Of a DNA stretch of 64,000 bases, positions 26,496 to 33,891 are shown piece by piece. The stretch covers positions 1 through 64,000 of the forward strand of contig NZ_BSDJ01000010.1 in NCBI RefSeq assembly GCF_027925525.1. Direction: 5' to 3'. The notes under the pieces were generated by a model that did not search any database, was not told the DNA's origin, and saw only the letters and a list, made by a program, of their open reading frames with translations. A program made the position numbers and the translations under genes. This stretch comes from Paenibacillus tyrphae. Lineage in GTDB: Bacteria > Bacillota > Bacilli > Paenibacillales > NBRC-103111. Positions within the stretch are counted from its first letter, which is position 1. Each line of letters starts with the position of its first letter.

Positions 26496-27116
26496 GTGTT
26501 TACATTGAAAAATTTGTCCCCTATAGATTTTGAGGATTTTTTTATAAGAACTTATTTTGGTGAGTTTGAAGATTATATTGACGCAAGCATCCGAAGAGCA
26601 TATTTAGACTTTAATCGTACGTTGCATGGAATGGCAGGTCTGGAACGCAGAGAGGAATTATTTGAGGAAAGTAGAAAATTTCTTAGATCAAAAATCGATT
26701 CGTTAAAAGATAAGGATATAGATCTAACGGAATTTGATCAATGGCATTATCAAGCTTGCATGGGATTGAAACAAATATATACCACATATTCTTATACATT
26801 TAATATAGGTCAAGCACAAAAGTGGATTAACATGACGTTGAAATACATGTTTGCACTTAGGGAAGAACGGGTTGGAGGCTATACAGAGGTTTACCAGTTT
26901 TGTCATATCCCAATAGATAATATAATATTGGATAAGTTCAGGAAATATAACATGCCAAAATTTTTTAATTGCAAGTGGTCAAGAATTAATGATTATCAGA
27001 TGGAATACCTATCTTTTCAAAAATGGATAAGATCTACATTTCCGCAATTTATTCCTTTAGAGTTGGAATTCTTGTTATGGCTGAATAAGGATAACCAAAA
27101 GGTGGGGATTTTATGA
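26496..27116 (+). CDS. Unknown 206-residue protein between transporter and QueF homologue
   Basis: GTG 26496 lies 7 bases after the transporter stop, and the stop overlaps the next start by 4 bases (ATGA), so it is tightly coupled. I do not recognise a family. The protein is soluble and rich in aromatic residues, with FDQWHYQACMGLKQIY (~85-100), WINMTLKYMF (~120) and YQFCHIPIDNIILDKF (~145). The central part looks helical. No Walker, PP-loop, Rossmann or zinc motif is visible. Its position inside a precursor-synthesis operon suggests an enzyme or adaptor of base conversion, perhaps doing the job DpdC does elsewhere, but this is speculation. Confidence 0.7.
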   Translation: MFTLKNLSPIDFEDFFIRTYFGEFEDYIDASIRRAYLDFNRTLHGMAGLERREELFEESRKFLRSKIDSLKDKDIDLTEFDQWHYQACMGLKQIYTTYSYTFNIGQAQKWINMTLKYMFALREERVGGYTEVYQFCHIPIDNIILDKFRKYNMPKFFNCKWSRINDYQMEYLSFQKWIRSTFPQFIPLELEFLLWLNKDNQKVGIL

Positions 27117-27520
27117 CCTATGATGACGGTTCTATGAGTCCAATTTTTAAAACTATACCCAATAAATATCCAGAAAGAGATCACTTTGTTACTGTGAAAA
27201 TCGCTATAAAAGAATGTGATTCAAATTTTAGCAAAATTGTGGTTTCGTATATTCCGGATAAATTAATGCTGGAAGCTCATTCGTTGGAATCTATTATTGC
27301 TCACGAATTCACAAGTGCAAAAGGAAGGCTGCTTGAGGATTTGTTGAAGCATATCTCTGACAGTATCAGTCCTCGATATATTGAAGTTGAGGGGACAACA
27401 AAAGATGCAAAAACGAATATTATTAATTGGGGGAGACCAAACTCGAAATATTATACAATTGCAACCAAGCGACTCTTGAATAACGAATGGTTTTCAAGAG
27501 AAGGGTATCATACGCTTTAA
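27113..27520 (+). CDS. Divergent QueF-like (T-fold) enzyme
   Basis: The 135 residues align by eye with unimodular QueF: VVSYIPDKLMLEAHSLE (QueF has SYIPDxxxVESKSLK), SISPRYIEVEG (NPRYIEVWG) and NWGRPNSKYY (NYGxPGTKYE). QueF reduces preQ0 to preQ1 with NADPH through a covalent cysteine adduct. Here the usual SLCPKTGQPD catalytic block is shortened to KECDSNF, the ESKS motif reads EAHS, and the conserved FRNHGDFHED stretch is altered. The active site is therefore changed, as in QueF-like amidinotransferase-type homologues. It may make preQ1, a 7-formamidino or another derivative. The start overlaps the previous gene by 4 bases. Confidence 0.65.
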   Translation: MTYDDGSMSPIFKTIPNKYPERDHFVTVKIAIKECDSNFSKIVVSYIPDKLMLEAHSLESIIAHEFTSAKGRLLEDLLKHISDSISPRYIEVEGTTKDAKTNIINWGRPNSKYYTIATKRLLNNEWFSREGYHTL

Positions 27521-27555
27521 ATTAATTATGTTTGTTTTTGTAAGGGAGAAGTGAA

Positions 27556-28224
27556 ATGTTAATCAAAAAGGACAAAGCAATTGTTGTTTTTAGTGGTGGA
27601 CAAGATAGCACAACTTGTTTATTTTGGGCTATTGACAGATACAATGAAGTAGAAGCAGTTACTTTTAACTACGGTCAAAGACATATCCTAGAGCTCGAAT
27701 GTGCCGCTGCTATTTGTAAAGACTTGAATATAAAGCACCATATTCTTGATATGGCACTTCTAAATCAGTTAGCGCCAAATGCATTAACTCGAAATGATAT
27801 TAAGATAGAGAATGAAGACGGAAAACTACCAACAACATTTGTTGATGGACGTAATCTTCTGTTCTTGTCTTTTGCTGCTGTGCTCGGTAAGCAAATAAAC
27901 GCTAAGGATATTGTAACTGGGGTTTGTGAGACAGATTTTAGTGGTTATCCTGATTGTCGGGATATATTTATTAAATCTTTGAATGTAACACTAAGTTTAG
28001 CTATGGATTATCCATTTGTTATTGAGACTCCACTAATGTGGTTAAATAAAACTCAAACATGGGAGTTAGCAGATCAATTAGGTGCATTTGATTATGTTAG
28101 ACAAAAAACACTTACTTGCTACAACGGAATTATTGCTGATGGTTGTGGGGAATGTCCAGCTTGTCAGTTGCGTCAAAAGGGATTGAATGAATATTTGCTT
28201 TCAAAGGGAGAAACTCATCTTTAA
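27556..28224 (+). CDS. queC: 7-cyano-7-deazaguanine (preQ0) synthase QueC
   Basis: The 222-residue protein has the PP-loop [11 protein letters not shown] (residues 10-20), [21 protein letters not shown], and the zinc site CxxCGxCPxCxxR near the C-terminus ([10 protein letters not shown]), all typical of QueC. It converts 7-carboxy-7-deazaguanine to preQ0 using ammonia and two ATP. Length matches the family. AAGGGAGAAG precedes the ATG. folE, queD and queE are not in the window, so carboxy-deazaguanine must come from the host pathway elsewhere. As last gene of the operon it provides the precursor for the transglycosylases. Confidence 0.92.
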   Translation: MLIKKDKAIVVFSGGQDSTTCLFWAIDRYNEVEAVTFNYGQRHILELECAAAICKDLNIKHHILDMALLNQLAPNALTRNDIKIENEDGKLPTTFVDGRNLLFLSFAAVLGKQINAKDIVTGVCETDFSGYPDCRDIFIKSLNVTLSLAMDYPFVIETPLMWLNKTQTWELADQLGAFDYVRQKTLTCYNGIIADGCGECPACQLRQKGLNEYLLSKGETHL

Positions 28225-28361
28225 AGGGATGTAACTATCTGGGGATTTTTATTGGAGATAATCTGGCGGAAAAGTCTTCGAGTGAAAGGTAACCAAATTG
28301 GGATAATAGAGATGAATTTGTGATTCAATAATAGGAAGGCCTATTAAAGGGAAGATAGTAT

Positions 28362-28391
28362 GTTGACGACTTGTTGACGAACATCGTCAAC
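28362..28391. repeat. Triple GTTGACGA element (two direct, one inverted)
   Basis: GTTGACGA occurs at 28362-28369 and 28373-28380, and its complement TCGTCAAC at 28384-28391, all within 30 bases. It could be a binding site for a recombinase or regulator. No matching copy was noticed elsewhere in the window. Confidence 0.6.
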
Positions 28392-28425
28392 AACCAATAA
28401 AACTCAAACAAAACGAACAATACGA

Positions 28426-28464
28426 GTTGGTTAAAACCCTTATAAATCAAGGGTTTTAATCAAC
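28426..28464. terminator. Long symmetric hairpin, possible bidirectional terminator
   Basis: GTTGGTTAAAACCCTT and AAGGGTTTTAATCAAC pair over 16 bp with one G-T pair around a 7-base loop. There is no long T run on either side, though each arm ends in an AT-rich block. It lies 200 bases after queC and may end its transcript. Confidence 0.45.
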
Positions 28465-28654
28465 TAACACAGAATCCAAACAACTCTCACATGCTCCCGC
28501 ATACGGTGCATGTGGAAAAGGTCGCGTTAATCGTACGAAGAGTGTAACCAAAAAAATAAACCTGTGAGATAACAAATAAACTCCTGCTATCCCTGTAGAA
28601 AGCCGTAGCATGAGCAGACTCATCGTCCCAACATAGCCTCAATCTTACCTCAAG

Positions 28655-28693
28655 CCGAGCGTAACTCAGGCATATAGTCCTGATCTCGCTCGG
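28655..28693 (-). other. Nested hairpin in a structured-RNA-like stretch
   Basis: CCGAGCG (28655-28661) pairs with CGCTCGG (28687-28693), enclosing TCAGG/TCCTGA. A second stem, CACATGC...GCATGTG, lies near 28487-28513. On the minus strand this 250-base stretch has the look of a group II intron or other structured-RNA remnant, but no diagnostic domain V or 5' signature was found. Confidence 0.3.
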
Positions 28694-28771
28694 TTTTCTC
28701 ACCACTTCAAAAGATGGAAAACGATTCGCCGCGGCACTAGAAACGCTTGATATTGCTATGTGTTTCTTAGG

Positions 28772-28920
28772 CTAATTCCCATCCAAAAGCCTTTCTAATC
28801 GATCCCCAATCATTTTCCCAATCAATTTTCTCATGGCTTTTCTCAATTGTTTAGCCTGTTTAGCCTTGCCTTTTTCCCGATCCTGCTCCCTGGATATATT
28901 ACAAAACTGAATATTGTTTT
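28772..28920 (-). pseudogene. Short C-terminal coding remnant
   Basis: A frame of about 48 codons with no start ends in a stop at 28772-28774. Its translation is highly basic and helical (EKGKAKQAKQLRKAMRKLIG, then KMIGDRLERLLDGN). It reads like the tail of a real protein whose upstream part has been lost. Family not recognised. Confidence 0.35.
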
Positions 28921-29288
28921 GCTATGAAAAGTTGAGTAAGAAAACGAGGAAAATAAGGGATGCGTAGCAAGACTTTAATTATCCGTGAAATGGTACATAG
29001 AGTGGCTAAAGGGAGGATTCATTTTGAACAAAGTAATACAGATGCCTAAAATCCATTGATTTCTAAGGGTTATAGACTGATACAGTGTTTGCGGAATTGA
29101 TGCAAATACGTGCAGAAGCAAAAAAGCACAGCTTAAATGAAAGGAAAAGACGCTAGGAGGAACATTATCCTAACGTTTTTTGTCTGCTTGCCCGCCATCC
29201 TTGGAACTTATCGGCAGCGGCTTGATCGGCGGTACAGTAGGCATGTCAATATGTGCTAAACGTCAAATAGCCCCTACTTATAGTTGAA

Positions 29289-29875
29289 GTGCACCTCTTA
29301 GAATGGGCATTGAAAAAAAGGTTAATCCGATGGGGACTGACCCTTGGCGCGAGACAAAATAACACCTACAAGAGAATGCGACCATGTCATAAGATATGGC
29401 CAACCTTGGAGGTGTTTTTGTCCACCAGAGTCAGTTACCCGATAGACATTGAGATGAGATTGGCAGGAATTCTATTAAAGTGATAGAGCAGCTGAATATA
29501 CGTCAACTTAAGACTTGGATAAGATGGTATCGTAGTGGGAAAAGCCATCGATTGGAGCAGCATTTTGGTAAACAGTATAGCAACGGCAAAGGCCCTGAGT
29601 ATGCGTCGGAAATCGAAAAGTTGAAAGCCGAGAACCGGTTTCTGAAACAGCAACTCGACGTGCTAAAGTACAAGGAACTGGAAAGCGTGATCCCATGGAA
29701 GGAGTCCATTGGAGGGGAGGGCAGTGTATCCCAAGCTTGTATATGGTTAAGGATTTCTCGTGCAACTTACTATGGATGGAAACCAGCATATTGAGTGGAG
29801 GATACGGAACCTACGGTAGAACGCATTCGAAATCTCTGTGAACAGCATAAATTTCGCTATTATATTTTCCTTATT
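29289..29875 (+). mobile_element. IS3-family element remnant (orfA and start of orfB)
   Basis: The frame at 29480-29794 reads IEQLNIRQLKTWIRWYRSG, then KAENRFLKQQLDVLKYKELE, an IS3 OrfA helix-turn-helix plus leucine-zipper end. It then runs directly into an OrfB-like start (SQACIWLRISRATYYGWK). After a stop, OrfB-like sequence continues as ERIRNLCEQHKFRY and ends near 29870. The DDE catalytic part is missing, so the element is dead. A TGGGGACTGACCC at 29329 resembles an IS3 terminal repeat and may be the left end. Confidence 0.65.
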
Positions 29876-29937
29876 TGTGGTTAGTCGAAAAATCCGGTTA
29901 ACCAAATATTTTTCTGGTTGTGGGTTAAAGATAGGGT

Positions 29938-29965
29938 GGTAGTCTGAGAAAAGGCTACTTTTTTC
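29938..29965 (+). terminator. Hairpin with T run between IS remnants
   Basis: GGTAGTC and GGCTAC(C-side) pair with one G-T around an A-rich loop and are followed by TTTTTT. It lies at the 3' side of the IS3 remnant and overlaps the end of the minus-strand zinc-ribbon gene. Confidence 0.45.
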
Positions 29966-30413
29966 GTCTATTTTTGAATTTAGATTCTAGCTGCGGGAAA
30001 ACGGAGAGAATTTCTTTTCTCCACACGTAGTAGGTTTTTGAGGATATTCCTAGGTGCTGGATAATTTCGGTAGAACTCTTGTTCGTCGTGTGGATTTCAA
30101 CAATGAGGTCAAGAATCGTGTTGTGATGTCTCCTTCGATAATAAAGCGGCTGCCGATTTACGACGTAAGCTTTGCTGCAATCGAGGCAATAAATTCGCAC
30201 CAATGGAGCAGTTCCATGCCTCCGCACATGGCTAGATTGGCACTTGGGGCAGCGTTTATGCGGATCGCGGGCTTTTGGATCCTGTTGTTCCAGTGAATGA
30301 TCGACTTGCTTGAGTGTGTCTTGGAGAAGCTTGCGTATTTCCCTCAATTCGAGAAGACTTTTTTGATGCGCACATTTTTCTAGCCACGGTTTTATATGAA
30401 GTAGTTCCTCCAT
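29955..30413 (-). CDS. Zinc-ribbon/HTH transposase-like protein, short form
   Basis: The 152 residues contain a CxxC...CxxC zinc ribbon (CPKCQSSHVRRHG and IYCLDCSKAYV, ~54-82). A helix-turn-helix region follows (SSTEIIQHLGISSKTYYVWR, ~110-130). This is the N-terminal layout of IS1595/IS1-like transposases, but no DDE catalytic domain follows. It may be a truncated transposase or a stand-alone DNA-binding accessory protein; the clean charged C-terminus (KFKNRRKK) would also suit a complete small protein. It stands between the IS3 remnant and the TIR-Wadjet genes. Confidence 0.5.
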   Translation of the reverse strand: MEELLHIKPWLEKCAHQKSLLELREIRKLLQDTLKQVDHSLEQQDPKARDPHKRCPKCQSSHVRRHGTAPLVRIYCLDCSKAYVVNRQPLYYRRRHHNTILDLIVEIHTTNKSSTEIIQHLGISSKTYYVWRKEILSVFPQLESKFKNRRKK

Positions 30414-30597
30414 AACTGATTTTCACCATCCATATTTAGATATTTAAAGTTTAATTTCTTTTCAAAAGAAAAACAACAGTTAATTTCCAAAAATAAGCTT
30501 TAAAACTTTATATGGTAGACTATGGATTGTTTTTAGGTTATGATTAGCTAAAATCTGACATGCAGGCGTGGCACGGATTAGGAGGAGCATGTGGTAG

Positions 30598-31035
30598 ATG
30601 AAAATTTTCATTGGAAGCTCGAACTCGCAGCAATCGCTAACAGATCTGAGACAAGTAGCGATGATTATTGAGGAAGAAAGTCATGAGCCCCTGCCGTGGA
30701 ACAAGCGGGGATTATTTCCATTGGGAAATTATGCACTGGATAGCTTGCGCGACATTAGCTTGAACGTTGATGCGGCAATATTGATTTTCAATGAAGATGA
30801 TAAGGTATGGTATAGGAATGATTATGCACTGCAGCCGAGAGACAATGTTGTTCTGGAGTTCGGTATCTTTTTTTCACAGTTGGGCAGAGGTAGAACAATT
30901 ATTTGTCGACGGGGCCAGGCCAAAATCCCGTCTGACCTTAATGGGATCGTGTATTGTAATTTAAACAAAGAGTTTAAAGCACAGGCTGTTTTGATCGAGT
31001 GGTTGCAGTCTTTGCATGCTGGCAATCCCCAATAA
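30598..31035 (+). CDS. TIR-like (PF10137-type) nucleotide-binding effector domain protein
   Basis: The 145-residue protein starts at ATG 30598 after GGAGGA. It matches the predicted nucleotide-binding TIR-like family: MKIFIGSSNSQ at the N-terminus, PLPWNKRGLFPLGNY, VDAAILIFNEDD (~58-68) and QPRDNVVLEFGIFFSQLGR (~79-97) with Glu87 as the likely NADase glutamate. Homologues form effector domains in CBASS/Pycsar-like and TIR systems, where they degrade NAD+. Here the domain is a stand-alone gene 47 bases before jetA on the same strand, with no intervening terminator, so it may be co-transcribed with Wadjet. Confidence 0.75.
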   Translation: MKIFIGSSNSQQSLTDLRQVAMIIEEESHEPLPWNKRGLFPLGNYALDSLRDISLNVDAAILIFNEDDKVWYRNDYALQPRDNVVLEFGIFFSQLGRGRTIICRRGQAKIPSDLNGIVYCNLNKEFKAQAVLIEWLQSLHAGNPQ

Positions 31036-31082
31036 CCCCAGTCTACGTTACCTCATATTTCTTACTTTTTCAGGAGGTTCGC

Positions 31083-32615
31083 TTGAGTAAAATTCCTAGC
31101 TTAATTTCATTACGCGGTGTCACGGAGTTGAAATATGTGAATGCCGACAATGTGACTCGTTATCGCGCGATCATGCGTTTTTTGTATGAACAATATCAAA
31201 AGCTCAACTATTGGCTAAAGCCAGAGCAAATTTTCGAAGGTGTAATGTCATGGCAGTTGCATAAAAATTACACGTTAGAGCAGTGCCAGCTAGACCTGGA
31301 GCAATTAGTGGAGTGGGGCAATTTAAGCTCTCGCCATGATGGCGGCAGGTCGGTTACGGTTGAGGAGTATTTACGAAAAAAATACCAATATCTGTTGACC
31401 CCTTATTCGATTGAGATTGAGCGTTTGCTGGAGAGTTTGGAGAAGGTTCACGGATATGGAGGTTCGCTAGAGCCAACACTTTTCGACTGGATTGCCGATA
31501 CGTTATTCGGAATACGAAAACATGCGGGTGTATACGAGCAGGGGCAGGCGCTGGAGTTATGGAACAGTTTATACAATTCGTTTCAGAGGCTCCATGAGAC
31601 ATCTGTGGATTATATAGCGAGCCTTCAAACAAATAAGGCAGAGGAGCTGATGGCCACGGATGCTTTTTTGTTATATAAGGACTCCATTACGCAGTATTTA
31701 AGGGATTTCGTACAAGCGCTACAGCGACGTTCGTTCAAGATAGAAGGTAATCTGGAACAAATTAAAGCAGGGGTAAGGGACTTATTTCTTCATGCTGTTG
31801 TTGAAGATGAATGGCGTATTCCTAAGGTGGAAGAAATGGTGACGAAAGAGCAATATTTTGAGGAGTTATTGGAGAAGTGGAATGGTTTAAAAAGGTGGTT
31901 TATCGGGGAGACGGGCTCGACTAGCGAGCTTGCGCTATTAGAAGCAGCTTCTAAGGAAGCGGTTGTCAAGATGGTGCGCAGCGCGATCCGCATTCAGGAG
32001 CGTAAACGATCAACGATCAGTCGACGAAAGGAATTAGATTATTTGGGTCAATGTTTTTATCGAAGCGATGATATTAATTCCGCTCACAAGCTGGCCGCGT
32101 ATGCATTTGGGCTTTTTCCGACACGGCATTTGCAGGGACAAGATAATCGGGAATCGGATAGCTCAGAGATGTCGATGTGGCATGAACCGCCAAACGAAAT
32201 TACTTTACGATCGCGGAGCCGCAAGAAGAATGAACGTTTGGACACAGATTCGGTCATAGATAAATCGGCAAAGAAAGCGGTGCTGAGAAAAGAATATATC
32301 CAACGCCATAAACAGGAGCTGCGTTTTGTAATTCAAATGGTAGAAAAAAGAGTAATTCGGATGTCAGAGTTCGATACCGTGTCTGTATCGGAACGTTTGC
32401 AAATTTTGCAATGGATCGGCTTATGTACAGCTGCCTCTACATCGTTTTTTTATACGCCAGAAGGAGTTAGAATCCAGCTAAAGCAGCCGCCCAATAAAGA
32501 GCGAACGATCTTACGATGCGAAGATGGAGAACTGGAGCTGCTGAACTATGAGTTTCAGTTTGAAGTTGCCAATAGTGATGCTTGGAACGAGATGATTCAT
32601 TGGATAGAAGTTTAG
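31083..32615 (+). CDS. jetA: Wadjet component JetA (DUF2397 type)
   Basis: TTG 31083 is chosen because AGGAGG at 31073-31078 precedes it; the open frame from 30999 would overlap the TIR gene without a ribosome site. The 510 residues match the DUF2397/TIGR02677 kind of JetA. It has winged-helix-like N-terminal segments (RYRAIMRFLYEQYQKLNYWL), a helical middle, and the C-terminal LRKEYIQRHKQELRF region. JetA is the kleisin-like subunit of a MukBEF-related loader that detects circular plasmid DNA. It is followed by jetB, jetC and jetD in the standard order. Confidence 0.85.
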   Translation: MSKIPSLISLRGVTELKYVNADNVTRYRAIMRFLYEQYQKLNYWLKPEQIFEGVMSWQLHKNYTLEQCQLDLEQLVEWGNLSSRHDGGRSVTVEEYLRKKYQYLLTPYSIEIERLLESLEKVHGYGGSLEPTLFDWIADTLFGIRKHAGVYEQGQALELWNSLYNSFQRLHETSVDYIASLQTNKAEELMATDAFLLYKDSITQYLRDFVQALQRRSFKIEGNLEQIKAGVRDLFLHAVVEDEWRIPKVEEMVTKEQYFEELLEKWNGLKRWFIGETGSTSELALLEAASKEAVVKMVRSAIRIQERKRSTISRRKELDYLGQCFYRSDDINSAHKLAAYAFGLFPTRHLQGQDNRESDSSEMSMWHEPPNEITLRSRSRKKNERLDTDSVIDKSAKKAVLRKEYIQRHKQELRFVIQMVEKRVIRMSEFDTVSVSERLQILQWIGLCTAASTSFFYTPEGVRIQLKQPPNKERTILRCEDGELELLNYEFQFEVANSDAWNEMIHWIEV

Positions 32616-32646
32616 AATTTTCCTGAATAACAGGAGGGGGAATAAA

Positions 32647-33879
32647 ATGGATAATATAAAAATAGGCAAGCCAAATCGTGAGAAAAGACGGCGAACGAAT
32701 CTTGTCGATAAAGCTGAGCATGAGAATCGAAAAATCGCATGTATGAATGCGCTGCTGAATCGTCCTTGGATTACAAAGGAGCATGATCCGCAACTATACT
32801 ACTGGATAAAAGAGAAACAACCTGAGTTGAAGCAATGGTTTATGGATTTTGCAGGTTATTCTTTGTTTGTAAATGCCAAACTAGCCAAGCTGGATAAAGC
32901 TCCTGTAGTAGCGTATCCATGGATGGGATTTCGCGAATTTCGCGAGCCGCTTGATTATGCTTTATTTACTTATGCGCTGTGGTTTCTGGAAAGTAAACTG
33001 GAGCAAGAACAGTTTCTATTAACCGCCCTCGTGAAAGAAATTCGCGAGTATATGTCAGAACAAGGAATGGAAGTGGATTGGAAAAATTACTTTCATCGTT
33101 TGTCGATGGCGAGAGCGTTAAAAAAACTGAAAAACATGGGCGTTGTGCAAGCTGTTGATGGCCAAGAATCTCATTGGGCGCAAAGTGACGCCAATACTAG
33201 CGATGTGCTGTATGAGTGTACCTCCTATTCCCGGTATGTATTGCGCAACTTTCCCAAGGCACTTACCGAATATACGACGATGGATGAACTGCGCGAAACT
33301 TTAGATTATGGTACGGAGCAAGAAGAACAAAATCGGCGTCGAAAGCATCATCTCTATCGCCGCTATTTACTAGAGCCGGTCGTCCATGATCGATTTTGGC
33401 GTGACGACTTGTTATATTTCCACGGACAACGAAAAAATATATTAACGCAAATTAAATCGATGTTTGGCTGGGAAGGTAGCAGGTATCGTGAAGGTATTGT
33501 TTTTTTTGAGTCGGAACCTATTGCGGAGGCGGAGCTGTTTCCTACGCTGTCATCTATTTCAGATATAGCCCTGTTAGTATGTGGTGTCATCCGTAATGAA
33601 GCGACTACTGCTTATTCTAGTATAAACGTAGAGCAAGATGGAACGATCCATCTTACTAAAGGAGAGATTGAAAGGATATTAATTCAGTTGCAAAGTGATT
33701 ACAAAAAATATTGGATAAGCGATTACAGTAAAATGAAGTCCCCTGAATTAGCAGCGGAGGTATGCGATCATTTGATGGAGTGGGGATTTGGCGAGTGGGG
33801 AGAAGATGGCTTGTTTGTGCTTTATGCGATTGCTGGACGTTGGACAGCTAAGTATGGGCCGATTGAATTAGAGATATGA
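32647..33879 (+). CDS. jetB: Wadjet component JetB (DUF2398 type)
   Basis: ATG 32647 follows AGGAGGGGG. The 410 residues contain the DUF2398/TIGR02678 features: NALLNRPWITKEHDP near the start, FRDPLDYALF-like REPLDYALFTYALW (~96-110), and a long winged-helix part (LRNFPKALTEYTTMDEL). JetB acts as the KITE-like partner that bridges kleisin and the SMC heads. It ends 12 bases before jetC. Composition is slightly less AT-rich than that of the deazaguanine cluster, so the Wadjet block may have a separate origin. Confidence 0.85.
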   Translation: MDNIKIGKPNREKRRRTNLVDKAEHENRKIACMNALLNRPWITKEHDPQLYYWIKEKQPELKQWFMDFAGYSLFVNAKLAKLDKAPVVAYPWMGFREFREPLDYALFTYALWFLESKLEQEQFLLTALVKEIREYMSEQGMEVDWKNYFHRLSMARALKKLKNMGVVQAVDGQESHWAQSDANTSDVLYECTSYSRYVLRNFPKALTEYTTMDELRETLDYGTEQEEQNRRRKHHLYRRYLLEPVVHDRFWRDDLLYFHGQRKNILTQIKSMFGWEGSRYREGIVFFESEPIAEAELFPTLSSISDIALLVCGVIRNEATTAYSSINVEQDGTIHLTKGEIERILIQLQSDYKKYWISDYSKMKSPELAAEVCDHLMEWGFGEWGEDGLFVLYAIAGRWTAKYGPIELEI

Positions 33880-33891
33880 GGGGGAAGTTTT

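Larger units (their letters stand above)
28225..29288. other. 1-kb gene-poor junction with repeats, hairpins and remnants
   Basis: No intact gene was found between queC and the IS3 remnant. The stretch holds a triple GTTGACGA repeat (28362-28391), a long AT-rich hairpin (28426-28464), a nested GC-rich hairpin (28655-28693) and a short coding remnant on the minus strand (28772-28920). After 28930 nothing recognisable remains apart from scattered stops. It looks like a recombination scar at the right end of the deazaguanine cluster. Confidence 0.5.

Noticed and set aside
28487..28705. 72-residue minus-strand ORF in the hairpin region
   Set aside because: Its sequence coincides with the two RNA-like stems and has no ribosome site; more likely a structured or decayed element.
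30999..31082. Upstream ATG start for jetA
   Set aside because: It overlaps the TIR gene and lacks a ribosome site, while TTG 31083 has AGGAGG at the right distance.
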